Below, in pieces: positions 8,059 through 17,361 of a DNA stretch of 64,000 bases. The stretch comes from Flavobacteriales bacterium. GTDB lineage: Bacteria; Bacteroidota; Bacteroidia; Flavobacteriales_F; PHOS-HE28. A program made the position numbers and the translations under genes. The notes under the pieces were generated by a model, which saw only the letters and a program-made list of their open reading frames with translations, did not search any database and was not told the origin of the DNA. How positions within the stretch are numbered: position 1 is the first letter of the stretch; each line of letters opens with the position of its first letter. The stretch lies in NCBI GenBank assembly GCA_016704485.1, contig JADJAA010000002.1:992001-1056000 (forward strand), in the 5' to 3' direction.

Positions 8059-9012
8059 ATGCGCATCATTTCATTGTTGGCCCTGATCATAGCGAACCTA
8101 CTATCTGTGCAAGCACAAACACAGAGATCCACGGCTGATGCTGTAAAATGGGCACGTGCATTAGAATTGGACAGCCTAGGTAAGACCGCCCAAGCAGTGA
8201 AGCTCTATACCGATCTTACCAACGAACCTGCATGGGCGTACAAAGCTTATATGGCTCGGAGTGGGGCCTATTTCGTAGTTCTGCATGATTATCAGGAAGC
8301 ATTCATGGATCTTGCAAAAGCCATGGAGTTGGAACCGGATAGCATTGCTCCATATTTGAACCGTAGTGCATGCTACATCACAGCCAAAATGCCGGATCGT
8401 GCACTCTCCGATCTCGACGAAGCGCTGGTCCGTGCCAGAGACCGCGAAGACAGCATTTCCGTTTTCGTGAACCAGGCCAGTGCACTATTCACCGTCCGGA
8501 AGTTCGATGTGGCATTGACCGCCTTGGACAAAGCACTCTTGCTGGACAGCACATCGATGGCAGTGCTATTGAACAAAGCAACAGCATTGGATGAATTGGG
8601 AAAACAAGAGGAGGCATATACCATTACACTAAAGCTCCACGAATTATTCCCCGTTGATGTCGCCATCATGAATAACTTAGGCTATCAGTCCAGTAACATG
8701 AAGAATTTTGACGAAGCAAGGTCCTGGTATGAAAAAGCACTGAAGGTTGACCCCAAGGACGCCTATATTCTCAGCAACCTGAGCTATATTCAATTGCAAC
8801 AAGGCGCATTGAACGATGCACTGGACAGTGTTGAACGCTCAATACGATCCAACCCGAACAACAGTTATGCGTATCGCAATGCCGGTTTGATATGGCAAGC
8901 CAAGGACAACAAGGCCAAAGCATGTGATGCCTTCGAAAAGGCATTATCGCTTGGTTTCACCACGGAGTATGGTCCTGAAGTGGCCGACCTGAGAAAGAAC
9001 TATTGCAAATGA
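8059..9012 (+). CDS. Secreted TPR-repeat protein
   Basis: A 317-residue protein with a signal peptide (MRIISLLALIIANLLSVQAQ) and at least six tetratricopeptide repeats over the remainder, recognisable from the spacing of Ala/Gly/Tyr positions (ARSGAYFVVLHDYQEA, NRSACYITAKMPDRAL, SNLSYIQLQQGALNDAL). TPR arrays are protein-binding scaffolds; here it would act in the periplasm. Its TGA overlaps the ATG of the next gene (ATGA at 9009-9012), pointing to translational coupling. It heads a run of four secreted-protein genes reaching 16262. Confidence 0.9.
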   Translation: MRIISLLALIIANLLSVQAQTQRSTADAVKWARALELDSLGKTAQAVKLYTDLTNEPAWAYKAYMARSGAYFVVLHDYQEAFMDLAKAMELEPDSIAPYLNRSACYITAKMPDRALSDLDEALVRARDREDSISVFVNQASALFTVRKFDVALTALDKALLLDSTSMAVLLNKATALDELGKQEEAYTITLKLHELFPVDVAIMNNLGYQSSNMKNFDEARSWYEKALKVDPKDAYILSNLSYIQLQQGALNDALDSVERSIRSNPNNSYAYRNAGLIWQAKDNKAKACDAFEKALSLGFTTEYGPEVADLRKNYCK

Positions 9013-12000
9013 ACTCGATCCACATGATCTACCCGTTACAGGAACAAAAGCGACCAACTCGTTCATCACTTCGATCCACCCTCATCCGTCACCTAGGTCT
9101 TTTCGCGCTTATTGCAATGGGTTCCACCATCACGCAGGCTCAAATGAAGATGGACATGGGTCATGGTAGTGCCATGCTGGATCAAGCGCGCGAACTAGTG
9201 CGGAGCGATAATAAAGCTGAAGCGTTGAAGTTATTGGGTACAGTGCATCCGAACGATTCACTGTATGACAGAGCATTGCAAACACGTTTCTATCTTCTCG
9301 TTGACGATAAGAAATTCGAAGAGGCGAATACGCTGAGCATATTGGGCATGCGGGCCAAGGGTAAACTCAGGAATGAGTTCATGGTGATGCACACCGCTAT
9401 TCTTGTGGATCTGGAAAAATGGGAGGACGCATTGGCTGCAGCTGACTCGGCAATTGTAGCGTTACCCGGACTGTATCGTCCACGACACTTGAGATCTCTT
9501 TCGCTGGCGGAACTCGGTAGAAAGAAAGAAGCACTGGAACAATCCATGGACAATGCGAAGCGATTCCCGTACAGGCGCGAAGCACACGTTCGGTTGGGAA
9601 CGTTGGCCTTTAACGAAGGACTTGTCTCACAAGCCGCGATGGCATACGCTATGGCCCAAGTAGTTCGGTATGACGATGACTTCGCAAACACCTTACTCGG
9701 CCAGAACGACGGTGCACTAGGGGCTACCATTGAAGCAAAGTCGGAAGGATACGACCTCAGCGTTACGGGCGATGACCTTTCTGAAGAAGACTTGTTGATC
9801 CGTAGCAAGGTGGCCATGGACAAAGACTACAAGTGCAAGCCGGATCTTACGTACCCCATATGTCGGCAGTCTCATTTACTTTTCACCTCCATCCATGAAA
9901 AGAAAGGTGAATTGAAGGGGTTCTACAGCGAGTTCTACGGCCCGTTGATCAATGAGATCATGGACCAGGGCTTATTCGAAGGGTTCATCTATCACTGCTT
10001 ACTCTCAAGCACCGATAAAGGGGTCAAGTCCCTTGCATCGAAGAACAAGAGCAAAGTAGAAGCCTTCCGTGCAAAAATGGGAGATGTGATGCAAAAGCAT
10101 TACATCATGTTCCCAGAGGAAGAAGGCGGAGCGAACGTGATGCACATCTATAACAATGATGGCGATATGGTGGGTTATGGTCCGGGGGATCCAATTAACT
10201 CGGCCAGCTCGGGCCAGTGGAATTATTATTACAGCAATGGGCCAAAGCGATCATGGGGTAATTTGGATAACGATGGTAAACGCACTGGAACTTGGTCCGA
10301 CCGCTATGAATCCGGCATTATGTCCAGCAGGGCAGAATACAAAGCCGGCGAGATCGAAGGACTTGCTCTGTTCTATCATGAGACAGGTGCACTCTCGGAT
10401 AGCATTCATGTTGTGGATGGCAAACGCAATGGCCAAGTGTGTATGTATTACGAAATGGGAGGCCTTCGCAACTGCAAAACAACAGTAGCTGGCGCATGGA
10501 CCGGCCCTGTTACCGAGTACTACCGGAATGGCGCACCGGAGTGGACATATGCCCTGAAGGAAGGGATCACGGAAGGCACCGTGAAGCAACAGTACAATAC
10601 GGGCGGAACGGCGTTCATAGGTGAATATATCAACGACCTGCGCAGCGGTACTCACAACGAAATGTACCCTGATGGTGCCAAGAAAAGTTCATACAGCTAT
10701 ACGGAAGGAAAAGGCAACGGTGCATACACCAAATGGTCTGCGGACGGTATGCTCTCCGAAGAAGGTACGCTCAAGAACAACGTGATCATTGGCGAACGGA
10801 AGACCTACGACCAATGGGGAACGTTGGACGTACTCATGCGTTTCGATGAACAAGGACGCGCCCAGGGAACACGCGTAGAGAACAATGACGAAGGCAACCC
10901 CTTCGTTGAAATGGAATACAACAAGGATCTGCTTATCCGGTATTCCTATCGCGATCGAACGGGTAAGGTCATCGGAGAAGGAACACGTTCCAAAGGCAGG
11001 TTCGATCTGAAAGGATATAACATGGACAGCGGGCTTCGCGTGGAAGGAGTGTATTTGGATGAAGGCCAGAAAGATGGCAAATGGAAGTACTACCAAGCCG
11101 ATGGCACGTTGGAGAATGAAGAGAATTTCAAGAACGGAGAACCGGATGGAAAGCAACTCTTCTATTCAGAAGATGGATCGAATTTCGGCTTCGACGAGAA
11201 CTACTCGCGGAATGATATTACGTACACCGCATTCGAGCGCTACTACCGCGATGGCAAAATGCTCTACGAAGGACAGATCAAAGGCGACAACAATGACGGC
11301 GCCTATCGTCGATACTATCCGGATGGCACATTGGACCAGGACCTCTATTACGTAGCTGGCCGGTTCCACGGCTGGCAGGTGTATTATGATGTGGACGGCA
11401 AGAAGATCTACGCAACGCGTTATGAGAACGGGACCATGATGGAACAGATCAATTATGACCGGGATGGCAACGCTTACGAAACCGTGGTCGTAACGCCCGG
11501 TGCATTCGAGTTCGTCCAGCATCATTACAACGGTGCAGTTCGTTCCCGTTGGGCTGTGATGAACGCTATGTTGAACGGTAAGGCAACATGGTATTATCCG
11601 GATGGCTCCGTGGAAGTGGAAGGCGAGTTCCTGAATGGGGACCGTCATGGCAAATGGACCGGGTACCACACGAATGGCAAAAAGAGCTATGAACGAGAGT
11701 ACGTAATGGGCAATAGCATTGGTCAGTATACCCAATGGTTCGCCAACGGTACGATGCAAAGCGAAACACCTTACGTGGCCGGATATGTTAGTGGGTTGGC
11801 CAAAGAATACCATGATAACGGCAAGATCTCGTTCCAGCGCAATTACGGCTATGGCAATTATCACGGCGATCATTCAAGTTACACCCTTAATGGCGAGCCA
11901 CAAATGGTGCGCTTCTATCACAAAGGGCGTTTGTACGCCTATGGTTCCCCCACCGCTGATGGTACCGTAAAGGACACCATACATGTAAGCAGCGGTATTG

Positions 12001-12374
12001 CGAACTGTACCTCCACGTTCCCGGATGGCACGAAGGCGCGTCAGATCAATTTCCGGAACGGAGAGATCGATGGAAAGTTCATTGAGTATCACGCCAACGG
12101 AAAGGTCATGGAATCGGCGGAATACCAAGTTGGTCAAATTGTTGGCGAGCATGAAGAATTCTACGCCGATGGCACTCCAAAACAGACCACACCCTACGTT
12201 GCTGGTTTGAAACACGGGGAGCAGATCGCTTACTGGAACACTGGAAAGGTGAAAGAAAAACGTAACTTCAAGTTCGGAGAAGAACAGGGTCTTCGAACAT
12301 TCCATGACCAAACAGGAAAACTACTTGCAACTTTCGACGTTCGGGACAATGACGTTGTCGAGATCATCAAATAA
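9009..12374 (+). CDS. Large TPR plus MORN/YwqK-repeat protein
   Basis: A 1,121-residue secreted protein. After a basic N-terminus and a hydrophobic stretch (HLGLFALIAMGSTITQAQ) come TPR-like helices to about residue 230, then a linker domain (about 240-375), then some twenty MORN/YwqK-type beta repeats to the C-terminus. The repeat consensus is Tyr-x-Asn/Asp-Gly...Gly-x-Trp/Tyr-x-x-Tyr-x-x-Asp/Asn-Gly (for example KDGKWKYYQADGTLENEE, RHGKWTGYHTNGKKSYE). Such repeats are annotated as YwqK-type antitoxin repeats in Bacteroidota but mostly occur in secreted proteins with no known toxin partner. The ATG overlaps the upstream stop and is preferred over the TTG at 9003. The next gene starts 4 bases after the stop. 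Confidence 0.9.
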   Translation: MNSIHMIYPLQEQKRPTRSSLRSTLIRHLGLFALIAMGSTITQAQMKMDMGHGSAMLDQARELVRSDNKAEALKLLGTVHPNDSLYDRALQTRFYLLVDDKKFEEANTLSILGMRAKGKLRNEFMVMHTAILVDLEKWEDALAAADSAIVALPGLYRPRHLRSLSLAELGRKKEALEQSMDNAKRFPYRREAHVRLGTLAFNEGLVSQAAMAYAMAQVVRYDDDFANTLLGQNDGALGATIEAKSEGYDLSVTGDDLSEEDLLIRSKVAMDKDYKCKPDLTYPICRQSHLLFTSIHEKKGELKGFYSEFYGPLINEIMDQGLFEGFIYHCLLSSTDKGVKSLASKNKSKVEAFRAKMGDVMQKHYIMFPEEEGGANVMHIYNNDGDMVGYGPGDPINSASSGQWNYYYSNGPKRSWGNLDNDGKRTGTWSDRYESGIMSSRAEYKAGEIEGLALFYHETGALSDSIHVVDGKRNGQVCMYYEMGGLRNCKTTVAGAWTGPVTEYYRNGAPEWTYALKEGITEGTVKQQYNTGGTAFIGEYINDLRSGTHNEMYPDGAKKSSYSYTEGKGNGAYTKWSADGMLSEEGTLKNNVIIGERKTYDQWGTLDVLMRFDEQGRAQGTRVENNDEGNPFVEMEYNKDLLIRYSYRDRTGKVIGEGTRSKGRFDLKGYNMDSGLRVEGVYLDEGQKDGKWKYYQADGTLENEENFKNGEPDGKQLFYSEDGSNFGFDENYSRNDITYTAFERYYRDGKMLYEGQIKGDNNDGAYRRYYPDGTLDQDLYYVAGRFHGWQVYYDVDGKKIYATRYENGTMMEQINYDRDGNAYETVVVTPGAFEFVQHHYNGAVRSRWAVMNAMLNGKATWYYPDGSVEVEGEFLNGDRHGKWTGYHTNGKKSYEREYVMGNSIGQYTQWFANGTMQSETPYVAGYVSGLAKEYHDNGKISFQRNYGYGNYHGDHSSYTLNGEPQMVRFYHKGRLYAYGSPTADGTVKDTIHVSSGIANCTSTFPDGTKARQINFRNGEIDGKFIEYHANGKVMESAEYQVGQIVGEHEEFYADGTPKQTTPYVAGLKHGEQIAYWNTGKVKEKRNFKFGEEQGLRTFHDQTGKLLATFDVRDNDVVEIIK

Positions 12375-12378
12375 CCGA

Positions 12379-14286
12379 ATGCGGGCCGCGTTGTATTTGA
12401 TCGCATTGTTGTTCTGTGGGCAAGCATTCGGACAGAACATGTCCGAGCAGCTTGTGCTGCTCCGGCGTACGTACCAGGATCAATCGTCCGTTTACCTTCG
12501 GAACAACACTACGTACCACATTGTGCGAACTGAGAAAGGCATTGTTTCCACGCGTGAGATCGAAAATGACCGTATGTTATTGAAAGATATCGTGGGGGAC
12601 GTACAGGAAGAGCGCGTGTATTACAGTGACCTAATGCCACTGAAGGAGATCGAAGCCTATACCCTCATACCGAAGGGCAATGGCTCCAAACGGATAAAGA
12701 TCGGTGCTGTGGAACACCGTGATCAGCGCAGCAACAGCATCTTCCACGACGATTCGCGCATAGCCTATTTTACAATGCCATCCTTGGCTTCCGGAGCAGT
12801 GGCGCATTTACGTTACGTGGTTGCGTTCCCGGATGCCCGCTTCTCCACCGGCCACTATTTCGCCAGTGAGTTTCCTGTGGAAGAAAGCATTCTTACCGTG
12901 ATCAGTGACGCGGACATAGACGTTGACGTGCGCACCTTCCATATGCCGGATGGCAGCTATACACGGTCAGTATCCACCGAGAAAGGCAAAACCGTACAAC
13001 GGTACACCATGCGCAATGTTCCGCCCATGAAGTTCGCTAGTGATGCACCTTCATTCAGCTATTACACGCCCCATGCTCAATTGATCGTGAACACTGAGAA
13101 AGTTGAAAGCACGGACCGAGTGGACCAGCTCTATGGATGGCTGTACAGTTATGTAGGGCAATGTTCAGATCCGGCCGATGCTTCCATAACCGCACTTACG
13201 GATTCGTTAACGGCGAACATACTGGTCCCCCAGGAAAAAGCATCGGTGATCTACCGTTGGGTGCAGGACCACATCCGCTACATTGCATTCGAGGATGGCC
13301 TCAATGGTCTCATTCCAGCACCTGCCGAAGAGGTTTCACGTGTTCGATATGGTGATTGCAAAGGTATGAGCAACGTGCTGCAGACAATGCTTCGTGCTGC
13401 TGGACTTGATGCCCATCTGGCATGGATCGGCACGCGGGACAGACCTTATACGTTCAATGAACTACCCGCTGCCGGAAGTAGCGACCATATGATCGTGGCC
13501 TTGTACTTGGCGGACACCACCCTCTTTCTGGATGGCACTGCGAATGTGAACGCGTTCGGTTTTCCCAGTGGATTCACTCAAGGTAAAGAAGCGCTGATCG
13601 CCATGGACAGCGCGACGTACAACATCAGCACCGTACCGGTTATGCCCGCTGCGGCCAGCGTGCTGCGCGATGACGTTCGGCTGAAATTCGTAGGGAACGA
13701 GTTGGTCGGCACCGGCAGGATCACATTGACCGGATATGATCGGCACAACCTAACGCATTATTTACGCGCCGTGCAACCCAACAAAGTGAACGACGTACTG
13801 CGCAGCGTGTTGATGAAAGGCTCCAATAAATTCCAACTGGACAGCACGCACGTGGAAGGTCTGAATGATCGAGAAGCACCGCTCAGCATTACCTACACCT
13901 TCAGATTACCGGACCACATGCACCGCAATGGCGACCGTGTGTATTTGCCCTTAACGCTAAGCGACCCTTGGAAAGACCTTCGGTTTGCGGAAGAACGCGT
14001 CCTACCCTTGGAATTCCCCTACGAGTATGAACGCCATTACACCGTGACATTGGATCTTCCGGAAGGAGCACAATGGGATGGCGCCTCTTCAGAACTGAAA
14101 ATGGACATCAATGCCGCCAGCTACAGCATTATGACCAATGGCGATCAACGCACGATAACCACCAACGCTGACTTCGTTGTTAACCGTTTGATCATGGATG
14201 AAGAACTCAATGATTGGCGGGACATGAACAAATCGCTCCTGAAGGACTTGGGCCGTACCGTAGTAATAGACCTACCCAGCGAATGA
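12379..14286 (+). CDS. DUF3857/transglutaminase-like secreted protein
   Basis: A 635-residue protein from the ATG at 12379, which immediately precedes a signal peptide (MRAALYLIALLFCGQAFGQ). Residues up to about 240 look like the DUF3857 beta domain; a transglutaminase-like cysteine-protease fold follows, with the catalytic-type Cys in YGDCKGMSNVLQTMLRAAG and candidate His and Asp in SDHMIVALYL and LFLDGTANV. A C-terminal beta-rich DUF3858-like part ends the protein. The family acts outside the cytoplasm, and no crosslinking activity has been shown for most members. It overlaps the next gene by ATGA at 14283-14286. Confidence 0.9.
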   Translation: MRAALYLIALLFCGQAFGQNMSEQLVLLRRTYQDQSSVYLRNNTTYHIVRTEKGIVSTREIENDRMLLKDIVGDVQEERVYYSDLMPLKEIEAYTLIPKGNGSKRIKIGAVEHRDQRSNSIFHDDSRIAYFTMPSLASGAVAHLRYVVAFPDARFSTGHYFASEFPVEESILTVISDADIDVDVRTFHMPDGSYTRSVSTEKGKTVQRYTMRNVPPMKFASDAPSFSYYTPHAQLIVNTEKVESTDRVDQLYGWLYSYVGQCSDPADASITALTDSLTANILVPQEKASVIYRWVQDHIRYIAFEDGLNGLIPAPAEEVSRVRYGDCKGMSNVLQTMLRAAGLDAHLAWIGTRDRPYTFNELPAAGSSDHMIVALYLADTTLFLDGTANVNAFGFPSGFTQGKEALIAMDSATYNISTVPVMPAAASVLRDDVRLKFVGNELVGTGRITLTGYDRHNLTHYLRAVQPNKVNDVLRSVLMKGSNKFQLDSTHVEGLNDREAPLSITYTFRLPDHMHRNGDRVYLPLTLSDPWKDLRFAEERVLPLEFPYEYERHYTVTLDLPEGAQWDGASSELKMDINAASYSIMTNGDQRTITTNADFVVNRLIMDEELNDWRDMNKSLLKDLGRTVVIDLPSE

Positions 14287-16262
14287 ATCTTTCCAAACTC
14301 TTGATCGGTGCCGTTATCGGTGCCAACACAATGCTTCCTTCACCGGCCAATGCCCAGCATGACCATCTGAAGAACTACGATTGGGACCCCGCGCCAACCC
14401 TGCCGGACACCACCGGCTTCGGGTCCTCCAACGAAGTGATCCTGTTGCGCAACAACATCCAACAGTTCGAGGATCAAGGAGAACTGATCTACTTCTATGA
14501 TGTGTTCCATTACCAGAAATACTTGGGTGATGATGCGGCTGTGGACCAGAATAAGACCTTGGACATCAATACAGGATCCATCTTCGACATGTACACCTTG
14601 AAAGCAAGGTCCATAGCACCGGACGGTACGGTTACCGAACTCCCCAAAAGCGCCTTTTTAGAGCGTGCGGATGACAACGAAAAAGGCAAAGGCACCTATT
14701 TCGCGTTCGAAGGGTTGCGACCGGGCAGCGTGGTTGAATACCTGATGTTCTCCAAACAGACCTGCGAATACAGGGGTGCTGTTACGCGACTCCAGTTCAG
14801 TTTGCCCATCAAAAAGGAAACCTATGAAATGCTGGTGCCCGATTCCTGGCGTTACCAATTCAAAGGATATAACGGCCTTCCCGAACCTACCGCGGACTCA
14901 ACCCTTGCCGGCCATCTGCTGCATAAATTGGAGTTAACGGATGTCGCGGCATTGGAAAGTGAAAGTAACGCGGACACCGAAAAATACCGGATGTATCTAG
15001 TGCATAAGCTGGATGCTATCCCCAGTCTGAACGCACTGCACATCAGCGACTACAATGGCGCAACCAAGATCTACCACGATGCGCTTTACCCGGATCTCGG
15101 TGCCAAGACCAAGAAGGAACTCGCTGGTCTGGTCAAAAAGATAGGAATAGGGTTCGCGCGTGATGAAGCGGATCGTTTGCGAACCATTGACCGGTATATA
15201 CACGGCAACTTCCAGTATGCAGAGAGCGGCGCTGCGGAGCTTTCGGACCTGGACGCGATCATGAAGACCAGAACGTGTAATGAATTCGGGATGCAGCGAC
15301 TCTACGCCAACGTTTTTCGTGAGGCCGGGATCGAACATCAAGTGGTGCTTACGAACGATCGTACCCTAACACCCTTCGATCCGGAATTCGAATCCCGGAA
15401 TTACCTGCAGAACGTGGTCTTCTACTTTCCAGGACCGGATAAATACCTCGACCCAACGGAATTCGGTCTGGGCCTTGGCTACCTGGCGCCAGAATACATG
15501 GGCAACCACGGTCTGTTCATCAAGAACAAAGAATTGGGTGGCGCCTTTGTTGGCATCGGCAAAGTGAGCTTCATCCCCGACCTTCCAGCGGAAGACACGC
15601 GGCACGACCTGTTGATCACTATCAATCCTAGTGTTGATGCCACCGAAGCTGATGTTGTCGTGAAGAACGAGTTAACAGGTTACTACGCGCGCTACATCCA
15701 GGAATTCTATTCACTCATGAATGAAGAGCAGCAAAAGGACATTCTTCAAGGGCACATGGGGCATCTGACCGAGGGGGCCATCAAACAAGACCTTCAAGTT
15801 GAAAACGCCAAAGCGGATCAGTTCGGTATGAAGCCCTTCACCATCAACGCCAAAGTGACCACCAATAAATTCACCAACCAAGCCGGGAATGAAGTGCTGC
15901 TGCGTGTAGGTGAACTCATTGGCCCGCAGATGGAACTCTACGCTGAAAAAGAACGCAAGCTACCGAGCGACTCCCCCTTCAACCGGTATTATGACCGTAA
16001 GATCATTGTAGAATTACCCGATGGCTGGACCTGTGCGGACCTATCACCGATGGAGGTCCATAAGGTGATGGAGATCGACGGCAAGCTCGAAGCCGAGTTC
16101 CGATCCAGTGCAACCCAGAATGATGGCATCATTACGATCGAGATCGTGGAGTACTACCGCACCACGCACGTACCGGTGGAATATTACGAGGCCTATCGCG
16201 GGGTGATCAATGGTGCCGCTGATTTCAATAAGCGCAACTTGCTGCTGAAGCCTGCAGGTTAG
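14283..16262 (+). CDS. Second DUF3857/transglutaminase-like secreted protein
   Basis: A 659-residue protein beginning MNLSKLLIGAVIGANTM with a cleavable signal near PANAQHD. It has the same layout as the preceding gene: an N-terminal beta domain, a transglutaminase-like core and a beta-rich tail. The core is more diverged: the candidate nucleophile is the Cys in KTRTCNEFGMQRLYAN, where the first protein reads GDCKGM, and the His position is not clear (NVVFYFPGPDKYLDPTEF gives the Asp). It may be a structural paralogue with weak or no activity. Two-by-two tandem arrangement and ATGA coupling suggest both products are made together. Confidence 0.88.
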   Translation: MNLSKLLIGAVIGANTMLPSPANAQHDHLKNYDWDPAPTLPDTTGFGSSNEVILLRNNIQQFEDQGELIYFYDVFHYQKYLGDDAAVDQNKTLDINTGSIFDMYTLKARSIAPDGTVTELPKSAFLERADDNEKGKGTYFAFEGLRPGSVVEYLMFSKQTCEYRGAVTRLQFSLPIKKETYEMLVPDSWRYQFKGYNGLPEPTADSTLAGHLLHKLELTDVAALESESNADTEKYRMYLVHKLDAIPSLNALHISDYNGATKIYHDALYPDLGAKTKKELAGLVKKIGIGFARDEADRLRTIDRYIHGNFQYAESGAAELSDLDAIMKTRTCNEFGMQRLYANVFREAGIEHQVVLTNDRTLTPFDPEFESRNYLQNVVFYFPGPDKYLDPTEFGLGLGYLAPEYMGNHGLFIKNKELGGAFVGIGKVSFIPDLPAEDTRHDLLITINPSVDATEADVVVKNELTGYYARYIQEFYSLMNEEQQKDILQGHMGHLTEGAIKQDLQVENAKADQFGMKPFTINAKVTTNKFTNQAGNEVLLRVGELIGPQMELYAEKERKLPSDSPFNRYYDRKIIVELPDGWTCADLSPMEVHKVMEIDGKLEAEFRSSATQNDGIITIEIVEYYRTTHVPVEYYEAYRGVINGAADFNKRNLLLKPAG

Positions 16263-16459
16263 TTCGTAACCTCACTTGTTCCTGGATCGCCAGTGCCTCC
16301 ATTATCTGTTGGCCTCGTGAACAAAGCCAACGAGTCACTAGTATAGTGAACGGTTGAAATACCTCGTGATCTGAACACACGATCTCCTGTTCGATCATTG
16401 TGGTAGTCGCGATCTTGTTGACCCAGTTTCTGTCGACATTCGATGGGAAATCTATCAGC

Positions 16460-17290
16460 ATGTTCAACTTCAAATTCTTTCCTGCACTTTTATTGATCGG
16501 TTCTTCTGTTCAAATGAACGCGCAAGTTGCGGATGCCGGACCTGACCAAGAACTCTGTCTAGATCATACCACCTTACAGGCAAATGCGCTGATGCCGGAT
16601 GTTACCGGCTATTGGACCTTGTTGAGCGGTAATGTAACGATCGCGGATGATTCAGATCCGACGAGTCAGCTAACCAACATCTATGTAGGGGCAAACACGC
16701 TTTCATGGACGATCATCAATGGTACAGATACTACAACCGATGAAGTAAGCATAATTCGATATGAATTTGATCCGGCTATCGCAGATGCAGGGTCGGACCA
16801 GACCATTTTTACCCCCCTATCAACAGCTGTAATGCAAGCCGCAACTCCATGGTTCCCACAAGTCTGTTCATGGACCGTTGTTTCCGGAACCGGGATCATA
16901 ACCAATGTGAATGACCCGCAGACCAGTGTGAGTTCACTGGGCGTTGGAGAAAATATTTTCCAATGGACTTGTGATGATGGTGAGTGCAGTGTACCGGGCA
17001 ATTTAGACCAAGTTACGATCTGGGTAGAAACGGCCATGTCGGTAAGTACTATTGAGTTTTCACAACCCACATCAATTTGGTATGATCAAACTACAGGTCT
17101 GTTGCAAGTTAACAGTGACGTTGGTATTGATGACCTAACGCTTTTCGATGGATCGGGAAGACGCATTCAACTGCCAGACCAAACGAACGGAAGGCCAATG
17201 AACATTGGGAGTCTTCCTTCTGGCACCTATGTGGTGATCGCGAATATCGATGGCGCTTTACAAACCCAGCGTTTCATAGTAAGCCGCTGA
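16460..17290 (+). CDS. T9SS-exported protein with two PKD-like domains
   Basis: A 276-residue protein with signal peptide (MFNFKFFPALLLIGSSVQMNAQ), followed by two copies of a beta-sandwich starting VADAGPDQELC and IADAGSDQTI, each ending in the N-x-F/L-x-W-T pattern (GANTLSWTI, GENIFQWTC). A T9SS sorting-type C-terminus closes it (GIDDLTLFDGSGRRI, LPSGTYVVIANI, RFIVSR). The two domains match those of the protein at 19742, so the two are paralogues. It is likely a surface or secreted protein. Confidence 0.85.
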   Translation: MFNFKFFPALLLIGSSVQMNAQVADAGPDQELCLDHTTLQANALMPDVTGYWTLLSGNVTIADDSDPTSQLTNIYVGANTLSWTIINGTDTTTDEVSIIRYEFDPAIADAGSDQTIFTPLSTAVMQAATPWFPQVCSWTVVSGTGIITNVNDPQTSVSSLGVGENIFQWTCDDGECSVPGNLDQVTIWVETAMSVSTIEFSQPTSIWYDQTTGLLQVNSDVGIDDLTLFDGSGRRIQLPDQTNGRPMNIGSLPSGTYVVIANIDGALQTQRFIVSR

Positions 17291-17361
17291 GAAATTCTCG
17301 CAAATATCTTATCCACTTCCGCGCACGGACGTTGTAAGGAGCGTGATCAACAAGTGCCAGC

